A DNA stretch of 64,000 nt from positions 1 to 64,000 of the forward strand of contig NZ_QAAD01000019.1 of assembly GCF_003046625.1 (NCBI RefSeq), given 5' to 3'. A program made the translations under genes and the position numbers. This document shows, one piece after another, positions 33,481-43,395 of the stretch. Within the stretch, counting starts at the first letter, position 1; the number at the start of each line of letters is the position of its first letter. The notes below the pieces were generated by a model. That model ran no database searches. It saw only the letters and a program-made list of their open reading frames with translations, and was not told the origin of the DNA. The stretch is from Mangrovibacterium marinum (lineage in GTDB: Bacteria > Bacteroidota > Bacteroidia > Bacteroidales > Prolixibacteraceae).

Positions 33481-35145
33481 TTATTTTACATTTCCGCCCT
33501 GATCAACGAAATCGCCAATGATCTCGCCGCCTTTGTTCACTTTCACTGTTCCGGTTACATAAACCGAGCTATTGTCGCCAACAAATTCGAGCGAACCACC
33601 CGAGTTAATGTTCAGGTTTCCGTAGATGACCAGTGAGCCATCCACAATCATCTTATCGTTGATGTTGATCACATTGCCATTTCCACTACCGATGGACAGC
33701 GAACCGATCATCACAAACTCGCCGCCCGAGTTCACATTTACATGCGTAGAAACCGCCAGCGAACCACACCATATCAGCTGATCGCCGACATTCAAACCGC
33801 CAAGCGTAGCGGTTCCCGAATAGGCCTGAGGTTCGTTGCCATTAATGTTCAGCCAGCTGCCCCCGGTATAGGCCGGATAACTACTGCAAGTATATTCTCC
33901 TTCATCGTCCGCCTGGCTTTCTGAAATCTGAAGAATCTTCAATCCTCCGGTTCCGTCAGCTACAAAGATGTAACCATCACCAGTAGCCACATAGTTAGCC
34001 GATCCGTCGAGACTTAAAGCGCCCAGCCCGGTAGGTGCCGTCAGGTCGGTTCCCTTCAGGCTGTAAACCACAACTCCGGCAGCCCCTTCGGCCATGAAAA
34101 TATGCTCATTGCTGGTGGTTACCGCATTGCACACCAAATCCGACGGATCGATGTTTTCATCATCAACAGTGGTCATCGGCAGCTTGTTGATCACTGTTCC
34201 GTCGACGAGGCTGTAAATACCAACACCATCAAAACCTTCGGCTACCAGCAGTTGATTATCGTAAAAATCAATTGTCCGTTTCGCTTCGGCAACATCCTCG
34301 GGCAGATCGATGGTCAGGCTCTCCGTCATCGACGAAAGCTCGTACACGCGAATACCGTCCGCACCACTTAACAGCACCAGCTTATCACCATCAATTCCCA
34401 CGGCTCTCAAATCGTCGGCAACAACGCTATCGCCGGCGGCATCGTTGGTTAGTGCAAATGAAGCCAGAGCCCCCTGAAACCCCGAAACCGCGTAGTAATA
34501 GCTATCACCGACGGCCACATCGGTTCCCGTGGTACCTGCCAGCTCCAGATAGCTAATATCGTCGGAGAGCATTGCGCCATCAAGCGTCATTTTGGCTAAA
34601 ACCGCCGGACTGCTCACGCCCTCGTAAGCATCCACATCGCGGGCTCCGGCCATATACAGCAGGCCCTCGTGGATGGCTATTGCACTGATTTCCATATTGG
34701 GAAACTCAACCTCCATCGCCAACTGCGGCAAGCTTGGGTCCGATACGTCAATCAGGTCGATTGCCCCGCGGTAAGCATCACCACGCAGGTTATAACTTAC
34801 GTAAGCATAATTTCCATCAACCACAACGTGGGTTGCCTGCACCTGGACCCCGTCAATAGTCGGAGCCGACACTTCGCCGACCAGGCTCAGCACAACATCG
34901 CTGGCCACATCCGAGTCCACCAGCGCCGATTTAGTCGTCACCGTCTCCTCGTTAAAAAAGCCATCGGGCATAGCTGCCATATCGCGCCCGGCCACAACCT
35001 TTGCTCCGGCAGTGGTCAAACGTCCTTCCAGGCCGGAAACTTTCACAACAACATTTTCTGATTTCAGCTCATTCGACTCGTCGTCCTGACAAGCTGACAC
35101 AAACAGTACAAGCAGGGCCAGGCCCCACAACTTCATCTTTTTCAT
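33481..35145 (-). CDS. LVIVD-repeat surface lipoprotein
   Basis: A 554-aa exported lipoprotein: signal with lipobox FVSAC (Cys19), then an acidic Ser/Asp-rich mature start. Residues about 85-410 form a beta-propeller-like series of LVIVD repeats (for example GNYAYVSYNLRGDAYRGAID and IDVSDPSLPQL). The C-terminal 120 residues contain short GSL-type strands (GSLSIGSGNGNVININ and later GTVKVNKGGEIIGDF), suggesting a right-handed beta-solenoid cap. LVIVD proteins are surface-exposed in Bacteroidota but their role is unsettled. The gene splits the SUF operon between sufD and sufS and is bounded by terminators on both sides. Confidence 0.85.
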   Translation of the reverse strand: MKKMKLWGLALLVLFVSACQDDESNELKSENVVVKVSGLEGRLTTAGAKVVAGRDMAAMPDGFFNEETVTTKSALVDSDVASDVVLSLVGEVSAPTIDGVQVQATHVVVDGNYAYVSYNLRGDAYRGAIDLIDVSDPSLPQLAMEVEFPNMEISAIAIHEGLLYMAGARDVDAYEGVSSPAVLAKMTLDGAMLSDDISYLELAGTTGTDVAVGDSYYYAVSGFQGALASFALTNDAAGDSVVADDLRAVGIDGDKLVLLSGADGIRVYELSSMTESLTIDLPEDVAEAKRTIDFYDNQLLVAEGFDGVGIYSLVDGTVINKLPMTTVDDENIDPSDLVCNAVTTSNEHIFMAEGAAGVVVYSLKGTDLTAPTGLGALSLDGSANYVATGDGYIFVADGTGGLKILQISESQADDEGEYTCSSYPAYTGGSWLNINGNEPQAYSGTATLGGLNVGDQLIWCGSLAVSTHVNVNSGGEFVMIGSLSIGSGNGNVININDKMIVDGSLVIYGNLNINSGGSLEFVGDNSSVYVTGTVKVNKGGEIIGDFVDQGGNVK

Positions 35146-35184
35146 TTTACTAAGTCCTTTTTATGTAGTTAATTCAGCGTATTT

Positions 35185-35215
35185 CAAAAAAAAGGAACCG
35201 CAAAACAGTTCCTTT
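35185..35215 (-). terminator. Terminator of the sufBCD operon
   Basis: The stem AAAGGAAC / GTTCCTTT is followed on the minus strand by a T-run, 21 bp past the sufD stop codon. It separates sufD from the downstream lipoprotein gene. Confidence 0.85.
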
Positions 35216-35235
35216 GTTTATTCTTCATGAACGCC

Positions 35236-36597
35236 TTAAGCGTCACAATTATTGCATTTTCCCAGTTCTCCCTTCAGGCGTTTTTCCACCAGTTCGTCAA
35301 TCCGATCGCGCAGTGGCTCAATTCGGATTTCCTGAACAACTTCGTGTGCAAACGCATTCATCAGCATCATCCGTGCATCAGCTTCACCGATACCGCGCTG
35401 ACGCATGTAGAATAAGGCGTCCAGGTCGATTTGACCAACCGTAGCACCGTGGCTACACTTCACATCGTCGGCATCGATAATCAGCTGAGGCTTGGTATTC
35501 ATTTTAGCCGTGTCGGTCAACAACACATTGTTGTTCCGCTGAAAGGCGTTGGTTTTTTGCGCATCGCGGGCTACATGAATACGCCCGGTGAAAGCTCCCA
35601 CGGAGTCTTCATCCAACACATTTTTATACAACTGATTGCTCAGGCAATTGGCCTGGTTATGCTGAATGTTGGTGTAATTGTCAACATGCTGACGCTTATC
35701 GGTAAACGACATTCCGTAAACATTGGCTTCGGCATTTTCGCCGTCCATACTCACCAACAGGTTATTGCGGATTAAACCGCCATGCAGACTGGCAACGCCG
35801 GACATCAAATTCGATTTCTCACCCAATTTGAAGAAAACCGAGTTGATGGCGTTGGATTTATTATTTTGATTCTGCACGGCGTAAACATCAACCACTGCCC
35901 GATCGCCCACAAAAACCTCCGTAACGCTGTTGCCCAGGCACTCGCTTGAGGTAAGAGTATGGTCGCAAAAAATGACCTTCGCCTCGCTGTTGGCACCGGC
36001 AATAATCAGGTTTCGCTGGGTTGAGAAGACAGCTTCCTGCGCGCGGGTGAGGTTGATCACCTGTACCGGTTTTTCAAACTTCACATTCTCCGGCACATAC
36101 ATGAAAAATCCATCTTGTGCAAAAGCGGTATTCAGCGCTACCAGCGGATCGTCCGACAAGGCAGCCTGCCGGTTCAGGTAGTTCTCCAGCAGTTCCGGCT
36201 GTTCGTTGGCCACTTGCTTCAAACTCCCTACAACTACGCCATCAGGCAGACCTTCCAGCTGTTTGTTGCGGGCATAGTACCAGCCATTCACCAGCAGAAT
36301 AGTGTAGGTATCCAGCTGCGGAACATCACAACGAAAAACTTCGTTCAGGTCAACATCAACTTTCTCGTATTCAAAAATGTGACGATATTCTTTTCCGAAA
36401 ACACGTTCGAGATTGGTGTATTTATAGTCCTCGTTTTTGAAGCCGGGGACTCCTTGCTGCTCAAAGCGTTTGATGGCAATATCACGCATCCGGTTCAGGA
36501 CGGGCGAAGAGCCCTGATCGAGCGTGCTGCGGTTGACCTGATAAAGCTCGCTGTATTTTTCGCTCACAGCTTTCTTATTGATTAACGTTTGAGTCAT
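35236..36597 (-). CDS. sufD: Fe-S cluster assembly protein SufD
   Basis: SufD (453 aa) pairs with SufB on the SufBC2D scaffold that builds Fe-S clusters. The N-terminal helical part is followed by the beta-helix core, and the C-terminus has the family block ADDVKCSHGATVGQID with the conserved Cys-His pair, then FYMRQRGIGEADARMMLMNAF. An HDLR-type helix ending with RIDELVEKRLKGEL closes the protein. Its start lies two bases after the sufC stop; B, C and D are one operon. A terminator follows. Confidence 0.97.
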   Translation of the reverse strand: MTQTLINKKAVSEKYSELYQVNRSTLDQGSSPVLNRMRDIAIKRFEQQGVPGFKNEDYKYTNLERVFGKEYRHIFEYEKVDVDLNEVFRCDVPQLDTYTILLVNGWYYARNKQLEGLPDGVVVGSLKQVANEQPELLENYLNRQAALSDDPLVALNTAFAQDGFFMYVPENVKFEKPVQVINLTRAQEAVFSTQRNLIIAGANSEAKVIFCDHTLTSSECLGNSVTEVFVGDRAVVDVYAVQNQNNKSNAINSVFFKLGEKSNLMSGVASLHGGLIRNNLLVSMDGENAEANVYGMSFTDKRQHVDNYTNIQHNQANCLSNQLYKNVLDEDSVGAFTGRIHVARDAQKTNAFQRNNNVLLTDTAKMNTKPQLIIDADDVKCSHGATVGQIDLDALFYMRQRGIGEADARMMLMNAFAHEVVQEIRIEPLRDRIDELVEKRLKGELGKCNNCDA

Positions 36598-36599
36598 GT

Positions 36600-37349
36600 T
36601 TATGCAAATTCTTTTTTAATCCAGTCGTAACCTTTTTCTTCCAACTCCAGTGCCAGCTCTTTTCCGGCCGACATGACAATCTTCCCGTTATACAGCACGT
36701 GCACAAAATCGGGCACAATATAATCGAGCAGACGTTGGTAGTGCGTAATTACGATGGCTGAGCGCTCGGGGCTCTTCAGGGCATTGACTCCTTCGGCAAC
36801 AACGCGAAGGGCATCGATATCCAAGCCGGAGTCTGTCTCATCCAGGATAGCCAGTTTGGGTTCCAGCATTGCCATCTGGAAGATTTCATTTTTCTTTTTC
36901 TCGCCTCCCGAGAAGCCTTCGTTTACCGAACGGTTCGTCAACTGGGAGTCCAAATGAAGCATTTCCTTTTTCTCGCGCATGAGCTTCAAAAACTCACCGG
37001 CGGTCAGGGGTTCCTGTCCTTTAAACTTGCGATGTTCGTTTACCGAAGCCTTCAGAAAATTAACCATCGGCACACCTGGTATTTCCACCGGATACTGAAA
37101 GCTCAGGAACAAGCCCATGCGGGCCCGATCCTCGGGAGCCATATCCAACAGGTCCTGGCCCATGAAGCTGACCTCTCCTTCGGTAATTTCGTAGCCTTCG
37201 CGACCAGTTAATACATTGCCCAGCGTACTTTTCCCGGCACCGTTTGGTCCCATGATGGCGTGAATCTCGCCCGGCTTAATCTCCAGATTCAAGCCGTTTA
37301 ATATTTGTTTTCCCTCAACTGAGGCTTTTAAATTCTTTATTGTTAACAT
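36600..37349 (-). CDS. sufC: Fe-S cluster assembly ATPase SufC
   Basis: The ATPase of the SufBCD complex (249 aa), an ABC-type subunit that is cytosolic, not a transporter. The Walker A motif is GPNGAGKST (residues 35-43), the signature FSGGEKKKNEI, and Walker B LAILDETDSGLD. The D-loop and SufC-typical length are normal. It lies 59 bp downstream of sufB and two bases before sufD. Confidence 0.98.
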   Translation of the reverse strand: MLTIKNLKASVEGKQILNGLNLEIKPGEIHAIMGPNGAGKSTLGNVLTGREGYEITEGEVSFMGQDLLDMAPEDRARMGLFLSFQYPVEIPGVPMVNFLKASVNEHRKFKGQEPLTAGEFLKLMREKKEMLHLDSQLTNRSVNEGFSGGEKKKNEIFQMAMLEPKLAILDETDSGLDIDALRVVAEGVNALKSPERSAIVITHYQRLLDYIVPDFVHVLYNGKIVMSAGKELALELEEKGYDWIKKEFA

Positions 37350-37408
37350 ATCGTATAAGTTCCAAATTTCAAGTTTAAAAATCCAATTTCCTTATGGAGG
37401 CAACCAGC

Positions 37409-38854
37409 CTAGCCCACGCTTCCTTCCAGACTGATCTGCAACAGTTTTTGTGCTTCAACAGCAAACTCCATCGGCAGCTTATTCAATACCTCTTTGGCAT
37501 AGCCGTTCACAATCATACCAATGGCATCCTCGGTTGAGATACCCCGCTGGTTACAGTAGAAGATCTGGTCTTCACCAATTTTCGAGGTGGTAGCTTCGTG
37601 TTCAATAATCGACGACTTATTGGCCACCTCAATATAAGGAAAGGTATGTGCCCCGCAGGTCGATCCCAGCAGCAGCGAGTCGCACTGCGAAAAGTTCCGG
37701 GCGTTGGTTGCTCCAGGCATCACTTTCACCAGCCCGCGGTAAGCGTTGTCGCTTCGTCCGGCCGAGATACCTTTCGACACGATGGTACTTTTGGTGTTTT
37801 TACCAATATGGATCATTTTGGTACCGGTATCGGCTTGCTGAAAGTTGTTGGTAACAGCCACCGAGTTAAACTCGCCGACCGAATTATCGCCCATCAAAAT
37901 ACAGCTTGGGTACTTCCAGGTGATCGCTGAACCGGTTTCAACCTGAGTCCAGCTAATTTTAGACGATTCGCCCCGGCAAATACCGCGTTTGGTCACAAAG
38001 TTGTAAACCCCGCCTTTGCCGTTTTTATCGCCCGGATACCAGTTTTGAACCGTTGAATATTTCACGTCAGCGCGATCCATGGCAATAATCTCAACAATGG
38101 CCGCGTGCAGCTGGTTTTCATCACGCATCGGGGCAGTACAGCCCTCCAGGTAACTCACCTTGCTGTCATCGTCGGCAACAATCAGCGTCCGCTCAAACTG
38201 CCCGGTTCCGGCTGCATTGATCCGGAAATAAGTCGACAATTCCATCGGACATTTCACCCCCTTAGGAATGTAACAGAACGAGCCGTCGGAGAACACGGCC
38301 GAGTTGAGTGCGGCAAAAAAGTTATCGGTAACGGGAACGGCCATGCCCAGGTACTTTTGGACCAGGTCAGGATGTTCTTTCACCGCATCGGAGAAGGAAC
38401 AAAAAATAATGCCTTTCTCGGCCAGCGTTTCCTTAAAGGTTGTTTTCACCGATACACTATCGATAACGGCATCCACGGCAACACCTGACAGAATTTTTTG
38501 TTCCTCCAGCGGAATACCTAATTTATTGAAAGTTTCCAGCAACTCCGGATCAACCTCGTCCAAACTTTCGTACTGGGGCTTTTTCTTGGGAGCCGCATAA
38601 TAAATAATGTCCTGGAAGTCGATCTTCGGGATCTTCAAATACGCCCAATCCGGCATCGGCATTTTTTGCCATTTGCGAAAAGCCTCCAAGCGAAAATTCA
38701 ACATAAATTCCGGTTCTTCCTTCTTCGCGGAGATCGCCCGAATAACGTCTTCATTCAGCCCTTTCGGCAGCGTTTCCATGTCGAAATCGGACACAAAGCC
38801 GAACTCATATTCCTTCGACGTTACTTCGTGCAATATTTTATCTTGTTCTTCCAT
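37409..38854 (-). CDS. sufB: Fe-S cluster assembly protein SufB
   Basis: The main scaffold subunit of the SUF system, 481 aa, on which the nascent cluster forms. Family segments are clear: [57 protein letters not shown] and the C-terminal [20 protein letters not shown], which includes the conserved Glu/Cys positions. It is the first gene of the suf operon. It faces thiL across a 138-bp divergent promoter region with a -7 box on each strand. Confidence 0.98.
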   Translation of the reverse strand: MEEQDKILHEVTSKEYEFGFVSDFDMETLPKGLNEDVIRAISAKKEEPEFMLNFRLEAFRKWQKMPMPDWAYLKIPKIDFQDIIYYAAPKKKPQYESLDEVDPELLETFNKLGIPLEEQKILSGVAVDAVIDSVSVKTTFKETLAEKGIIFCSFSDAVKEHPDLVQKYLGMAVPVTDNFFAALNSAVFSDGSFCYIPKGVKCPMELSTYFRINAAGTGQFERTLIVADDDSKVSYLEGCTAPMRDENQLHAAIVEIIAMDRADVKYSTVQNWYPGDKNGKGGVYNFVTKRGICRGESSKISWTQVETGSAITWKYPSCILMGDNSVGEFNSVAVTNNFQQADTGTKMIHIGKNTKSTIVSKGISAGRSDNAYRGLVKVMPGATNARNFSQCDSLLLGSTCGAHTFPYIEVANKSSIIEHEATTSKIGEDQIFYCNQRGISTEDAIGMIVNGYAKEVLNKLPMEFAVEAQKLLQISLEGSVG

Positions 38855-38919
38855 ATTCTATTCCTCAATTTCTGTGACTGTATAACAATCAAGCATTCGG
38901 CATGTTTAAACTATTATTG

Positions 38920-38947
38920 CAAAGATAGACAAGTAAGCTTATTTTTG
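38920..38947. promoter_or_regulatory. Divergent -7 boxes for sufB and thiL
   Basis: TATCTTTG on the minus strand (38927-38920) points to sufB. TATTTTTG on the plus strand (38940-38947) points to thiL. The boxes are back to back, 12 bp apart, so the two transcripts may compete for polymerase. Confidence 0.55.
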
Positions 38948-38992
38948 CATTTTGAATGCATAATTCACACTTCAACATCTGATATTTAAAAA

Positions 38993-40039
38993 ATGGATAA
39001 TAAAAAAGCAACTCCTGTTTCCACCCTGGGTGAATTTGGATTGATTCATCACCTGACCGACAAGATTGAACTGCAAAATGCCAGCTCCCTGAAGGGCGTT
39101 GGAGACGATGCTGCCGTGCTGGACTATAAAAGCAAGCAACAAGTGGTAACCACCGATTTATTGCTCGAGGGCATCCATTTCAACCTGATGTACGTTCCCC
39201 TGAAACACCTGGGATATAAAGCTGTAGTTGTCAACCTGTCGGATGTTTATGCGATGAATGCGACTCCCCGCCAGATCACTGTTTCAATTGCGCTGTCGAA
39301 CAAGTTTTCGGTTGAAGCCATCGATGAGCTCTACGAAGGCATTCAGCTGGCCTGCGACAAATACGGCGTGGATTTGGTTGGCGGCGACACCACCAGCTCA
39401 CTGACCGGTCTGGTGATTAGTATAACGGCCTTAGGCGAAGTGGACGAAGGTCAGGCAGTGTACCGGAACGGCGCTCAACTGAACGATCTGGTGTGCGTAT
39501 CGGGCGACCTGGGTGGTGCCTATATGGGGCTTCAACTGCTGGAGCGCGAAAACGAAGTTTACAAGGTAAATCCGCAGGAACAACCCCAACTGGAAGGTTA
39601 CGACTACATCCTGGAGCGGCAGCTGAAACCGGAAGCCCGCCCCGACATTCTCAAAGCCTTGCAAAAACTGGAGATTAAACCAACGGCCATGATCGACCTG
39701 TCGGACGGCCTGTCGTCGGATCTGATGCACATCTGCACCCAGTCGAATGTAGGCTGTATGATCTACGAGGAAAAAATTCCGCTCGATTACCAAACCAAGC
39801 GTTTTGCCGATGAGCTGAGCATCAACCCACTGGTGGCAGCACTGAATGGCGGCGAGGATTACGAGCTCCTTTTCACCATCCCTATTGCCGACCACGAAAA
39901 GATTAAGAATGATCCCGACATCACCGTCATCGGCCACATCTGCGAGGCCGACAAAGGCCTGAACCTGGTAACGGGTATGGGATCGACCATCGAGCTGCAA
40001 GCGCAGGGCTGGAACCACCTGAAGAAAAACGAAGAATAA
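38993..40039 (+). CDS. thiL: Thiamine-monophosphate kinase
   Basis: ThiL phosphorylates thiamine monophosphate to the active cofactor thiamine diphosphate with ATP, the final step of thiamine synthesis. The 348-aa protein carries GVGDDAAVLDY (residues about 36-46), TTDLLLEGIHFNL, the metal/ATP-binding VGGDTTSS and the late MIDLSDGLSSDLMHI and GGEDYELLFT motifs. It is slightly longer than the E. coli enzyme (about 325 aa). It stands alone, with a promoter box shared divergently with sufB and a strong terminator. Confidence 0.96.
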   Translation: MDNKKATPVSTLGEFGLIHHLTDKIELQNASSLKGVGDDAAVLDYKSKQQVVTTDLLLEGIHFNLMYVPLKHLGYKAVVVNLSDVYAMNATPRQITVSIALSNKFSVEAIDELYEGIQLACDKYGVDLVGGDTTSSLTGLVISITALGEVDEGQAVYRNGAQLNDLVCVSGDLGGAYMGLQLLERENEVYKVNPQEQPQLEGYDYILERQLKPEARPDILKALQKLEIKPTAMIDLSDGLSSDLMHICTQSNVGCMIYEEKIPLDYQTKRFADELSINPLVAALNGGEDYELLFTIPIADHEKIKNDPDITVIGHICEADKGLNLVTGMGSTIELQAQGWNHLKKNEE

Positions 40040-40057
40040 CAAACGATAAGCACTACT

Positions 40058-40098
40058 AAAACGACTTCCGCCACCATGCCGGAGGTCGTTTTTTTTTG
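40058..40098 (+). terminator. thiL terminator
   Basis: The stem ACGACTTCCG / CGGAGGTCGT (one G-U pair) is followed by a run of T on the plus strand. It lies about 20 bp past the thiL stop codon. Confidence 0.85.
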
Positions 40099-40100
40099 TA

Positions 40101-40256
40101 AAAGTCTACCACGCAAAGACACTAGGGCACAATGTAAATAACTGGTTTTGATTAGATGTGGAACGACAACCCGACAACTTTTGAAAACAACGACAACAGT
40201 CTAATTGATAAAACCCTAAACTTTCATCACTGTTGGTGATTCCCCGGAATCATGTA
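40101..40256 (+). repeat. Family B dispersed repeat, copy B3 (full length)
   Basis: Runs from AAAGTCTACCACGCAAAGAC through TTAGATGTGGAACGACAACC and TGAAAACAACGACAACAG to GGTGATTCCCCGGAATCATG. It is full-length relative to B1, in the opposite orientation, and is followed at once by family A copy A1. Confidence 0.85.
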
Positions 40257-40266
40257 GGTTTTTTCT

Positions 40267-40620
40267 GAAAGTCTCTTCGGGTGATGTGGTTTCCAAACCG
40301 CATCTGGGATGTATTGAATAGGGGTTCAGCTTCAACCGGTAGCCAGGCTTCTTTTGTAGCAAACCAGCGCTGATGAGAGTTGCCCAAAAACTGGCTGTTT
40401 TTCACCCCTACTTTTGCGCAATTCGGATATTTTGTCCTACCGGACGGGTTTTCATCTTTGGCTTGCCCCAAAGACGAAACAGAAAACGCAAGGCTTATTT
40501 TTATCTTCAGGTGTCAGCTTCCGAAAGCTAAGTTCAGCCGGGTGATCTCCTTCTGTCGGCGGAGCTTCCCGGATTCACTAAGCTTCCGGTTCACCTCTCA
40601 CCATCGATAAAAAGTAGGCC
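40267..40620 (+). repeat. Family A dispersed repeat, copy A1
   Basis: Starts GAAAGTCTCTTCGGGTGATG and ends GATAAAAAGTAGGCC. Shared internal anchors are TTTCCAAACCGCA, GTAGCAAACC, TCCTACCGGACGGGTTTTCA, CGGAAAGCTAAGTTCA (or a close variant), GGAGCTTCCCGG and TTCACTAAGCTT. No ORF of any credibility and no terminal inverted repeat are seen. Confidence 0.8.
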
Positions 40621-40679
40621 GGTCCCGCTCCGAACGAGCTTCCGTCCTCTCTTAAATGCCTTCTGCTGTCTTCCACCAC

Positions 40680-40716
40680 TTTCATTCCTATTGGTGATTC
40701 CCCGGAATCATGAAGG
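40680..40716 (+). repeat. Partial family B repeat, copy B5 (3' end)
   Basis: TTTCATTCCTATTGGTGATT and CCCCGGAATCATG match the 3' end of family B, including the inverted repeat GATTCC/GGAATC. Confidence 0.7.
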
Positions 40717-41072
40717 TTTTTTGCCGCAGATCGCCGGGTATTCGGACGGATTGATGGGTTGAAGGATCGAAGGATTGATGGGTTGAGGGGTTGAGGGACC
40801 AGCAACCAGCAACTCGCCAGCCTGAAAGGTCAGGTCAACTCAGCCCGGGATAGAACACCTCCACACCACCTTTCGATGTTGGGAAAAGCGCCGATGCTAC
40901 TGACTATGAATTTCCAATAACCAATATTCAAGATCGAATAACCAATTGAGACGCTCTGTGGAACTTTGTGTCTTCTCCGCGTCCTCCGCCTTTTCGTATT
41001 TTAACCACAAAGGCCCTAGAGGAGACACAAGACTTGCCCGATTCATCGGGAGCACGCAAAGAGGACAGATGG
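40717..41072. repeat. Octamer, reversed 191-unit fragment and mixed dispersed repeats
   Basis: There is no gene. About 40747-40797 has 8-bp-period words of the GATTGAAG/GATTGATG type. About 40815-40897 is a diverged reverse copy of the 191-bp unit seen at 61-62 kb (its complement reads CGGCGCTTTTCCCAACATC, then CCCGGGCTGAGTTGACC and CCTTTCAGGCT). Around 40908-40960 is the phrase ATAACCAATTGAGACGCTCT, which recurs at 57.7 kb. Confidence 0.6.
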
Positions 41073-41130
41073 AACCAGCAACCAGCAACCAGTAACCAGT
41101 AACCAGTAACCAGTAACCAGTAACCAGCAA
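41073..41130 (+). repeat. Heptamer array AACCAGC/T, about 8 copies
   Basis: Tandem 7-bp units AACCAGC or AACCAGT fill 58 bp. The complementary strand reads as an open frame rich in LLVTGYW, which is a repeat artefact, not a protein. Confidence 0.9.
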
Positions 41131-41162
41131 TAAAAAGAGGTTACCAACCGGCAACCTCTCTC
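41129..41162 (-). terminator. Terminator of the lipid A operon
   Basis: The stem AGAGGTT / AACCTCT is followed by TTTTTATT on the minus strand, 27 bp past the lpxA stop codon. Confidence 0.8.
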
Positions 41163-41188
41163 TTTCATATTTCTATTTCAAACGGCAA

Positions 41189-41971
41189 TTAGTCCGGGAA
41201 ATAACCCCGGATGATGCCACGTTTGGAATCTTTCACAAACATCAGAATCTCATCGCGTTCGGGAGTCGCCGACATTTCAGCTTCGATAATCTCGATCGCC
41301 TGAGTGGTATTCAAGCCTTTCTGATAGATATACCGGTAAATTTCCTGCACATCGCGAATTTGATCGTTATTAAAGGCACGACGACGCAAACCAATCGAGT
41401 TGATGCCCACATACGAAAGCGGCTCACGGCCAGCCTTCACAAACGGAGGCACATCCTTACGCACCAGCGAACCGCCGGAGATCATGACATGGGTACCAAT
41501 ATGCACAAACTGGTGCACAGCCGACATACCACCGATAATCGCCCAATCGTCAACAGTAACCTCACCGGCCAGCTGGGTGCTGTTAACCAGGATGACGTGG
41601 TTACCAACAAGACAATCGTGTGCTACGTGCACATAGGCCATAATCAAACAATTGCTGCCGATAACGGTCTTACCACGCGCGGTAGTTCCGCGGTTTACGG
41701 TTACACATTCGCGAATGGTAGTATTATCGCCAATTTCAACAGTTGTATATTCGCCTTTAAACTTTAAATCTTGCGGAACGGCTCCGATTACAGCGCCCGG
41801 GAAGATCCGACAGTTTTTCCCGATACGTGTTCCGGGCAAAATGGTAACATTGGAGCCGATGCGTGTACCTTCTCCAATAATAACATCCTTGTCAACGGTA
41901 ACAAATGGCTCAATAACCACATTGTCGGCCACTTGCGACTCGGGATGTACGTAAGATAATGGTTGTTTCAT
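41189..41971 (-). CDS. lpxA: Acyl-ACP--UDP-N-acetylglucosamine O-acyltransferase (LpxA)
   Basis: LpxA adds the first acyl chain to UDP-GlcNAc, the first step of lipid A synthesis. At 260 aa it is of normal size, made of hexapeptide repeats forming a left-handed beta helix (IIGEGTRIGSNVTILPGT and onward). The catalytic His lies in MAYVHVAHDCLVGNHV, and GVIGAVPQDLKF-like sequence (here GAVIGAVPQDLKFKGE) is the family marker. The C-terminal helical part is present. It follows lpxC/fabZ by 21 bp and ends the operon. Confidence 0.97.
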   Translation of the reverse strand: MKQPLSYVHPESQVADNVVIEPFVTVDKDVIIGEGTRIGSNVTILPGTRIGKNCRIFPGAVIGAVPQDLKFKGEYTTVEIGDNTTIRECVTVNRGTTARGKTVIGSNCLIMAYVHVAHDCLVGNHVILVNSTQLAGEVTVDDWAIIGGMSAVHQFVHIGTHVMISGGSLVRKDVPPFVKAGREPLSYVGINSIGLRRRAFNNDQIRDVQEIYRYIYQKGLNTTQAIEIIEAEMSATPERDEILMFVKDSKRGIIRGYFPD

Positions 41972-41992
41972 TTTCTATTGTTTCAGTCTTTT

Positions 41993-43381
41993 TTAGTTTT
42001 TAACAATTTGCGCCATAAACTCGCCCTCTGCAACTAAAGTCTTGCCAACATAGCATAAACCTTTCATATTTGCAATACCTCTTCGGATTGGGCTCGTGAG
42101 TGTTATCTTGAATATCAACGTATCTCCCGGCACTACTTTCCTTCTGAACTTCACATTATCCACCCGGATAAAGTAGGTTGAATATTTTTCTTTCTTACTA
42201 TGCAATACATAAAGTCCTCCGCACTGGGCCATGGCTTCAATGAGCAATACACCCGGCATAACCGGCTCTTCCGGGAAATGGCCGGCAAAAAAAGGCTCAT
42301 TCACCGTCACATTTTTCACACCAATGATGGAGTCGTCTGTGATCTCGGTAATCTTGTCGACCAGCAGAAACGGGAAGCGATGCGGAAGCGCTTCTTTAAT
42401 CTGATTGACATCCATCACCGGTTGAATTTCGGGATCGTATCCCGGAATCTGATTGCGTTTGCTGTTTTGGTATTCCTTCTTCAGCAGCTTGGCAAACTGG
42501 GTATTCACCCCATGCCCCGGCTTGGTAGCAATAATGCGTCCTTTAATACGAACACCGGCTAATGCCAGGTCGCCAATCACATCCAGCAGCTTGTGCCGCG
42601 CACACTCGTTTTCGAACTGCAGATCCAGGTTATTCAGGATCCCGGAGTCTTTCTGTACCTCTACCCGCTTGTGATTAAACAAGTCGGCCAAACGATCCAG
42701 CTCTTCCTGCGACACCTGTCGATCCATGATCACAATGGCATTGTCCAGGTCGCCGCCTTTAACCAGGTTATGCTGAAGCAGAAACTCCAGCTCGCGCAGA
42801 AAAACAAAAGTCCGGCAGGGAGCAATCTCCCGGGCAAAATCGGCCATGCTGTCCAGCGCTGCAAACTGATTGCTCAGTACGCTCGAATCGAAAGCAATCA
42901 TCGCATTCACCCGATAATCGTCATCAGGCAGGGCAATCAACTCCGATCCGGTTTTGGGATCGCGATAAACAATTTTTTCTTTGATCTCAAAACAGACACG
43001 CTCAGCATTTTGCTCAACAACGCCTGCTGCTTCTATCGCCTCCACAAACGGACGGGCACTGCCATCCATAATCGGCATTTCCTCATTATCGATTTCAATG
43101 AGCACATTATCCAGGTCCATGCCAACAAGGGCGGCCATGGCATGCTCAATGGTACTCAGGCGAGCCCCGTCTTTCTCCACCACTGTTCCCCGCGAAGTGT
43201 CACCAACCAAATTGGCATCAGCCTCAATGATCAGCTGACTGTCCAGGTCAACACGTTTAAACTTGAATCCGTGATTTTCGGGTGCCGGTTTAAAAACCGC
43301 CGTGACCACACAGCTTGTATGCAGGCCTTTCCCACTAAGCGTAAACTCCTTAGCGAGGGTCTTTTGTTTCTGTATCATCAT
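41993..43381 (-). CDS. lpxC/fabZ: Bifunctional LpxC deacetylase / FabZ dehydratase
   Basis: A 462-aa natural fusion. The N-terminal part (about 1-300) is the zinc-dependent UDP-3-O-acyl-GlcNAc deacetylase LpxC, the committed step of lipid A synthesis, with STIEH (H80) and the [14 protein letters not shown] segment providing zinc ligands. The C-terminal part (about 315-462) is the hotdog-fold beta-hydroxyacyl-ACP dehydratase FabZ, with [11 protein letters not shown] and the active His in [11 protein letters not shown] and Glu in IEAMAQ. The fusion is typical of Bacteroidota, so it is a good taxonomic marker here. It couples fatty acid chain supply to lipid A production. Confidence 0.98.
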   Translation of the reverse strand: MMIQKQKTLAKEFTLSGKGLHTSCVVTAVFKPAPENHGFKFKRVDLDSQLIIEADANLVGDTSRGTVVEKDGARLSTIEHAMAALVGMDLDNVLIEIDNEEMPIMDGSARPFVEAIEAAGVVEQNAERVCFEIKEKIVYRDPKTGSELIALPDDDYRVNAMIAFDSSVLSNQFAALDSMADFAREIAPCRTFVFLRELEFLLQHNLVKGGDLDNAIVIMDRQVSQEELDRLADLFNHKRVEVQKDSGILNNLDLQFENECARHKLLDVIGDLALAGVRIKGRIIATKPGHGVNTQFAKLLKKEYQNSKRNQIPGYDPEIQPVMDVNQIKEALPHRFPFLLVDKITEITDDSIIGVKNVTVNEPFFAGHFPEEPVMPGVLLIEAMAQCGGLYVLHSKKEKYSTYFIRVDNVKFRRKVVPGDTLIFKITLTSPIRRGIANMKGLCYVGKTLVAEGEFMAQIVKN

Positions 43382-43395
43382 TCTTATTCCGAAGT

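Noticed and set aside
40101-41130. Insertion sequence or MITE in the thiL-lpxA gap
   Set aside because: No transposase, terminal inverted repeats or target duplications could be seen; the elements are kept as dispersed repeats of unknown origin.
40897-41154. Minus-strand ORF rich in LLVTGYW repeats (similar at 53745-54227, 57090-57425 and 60956-61168)
   Set aside because: These frames are translations of the heptamer arrays AACCAGC/T. They lack start signals and conserved domains and arise wherever the array occurs.
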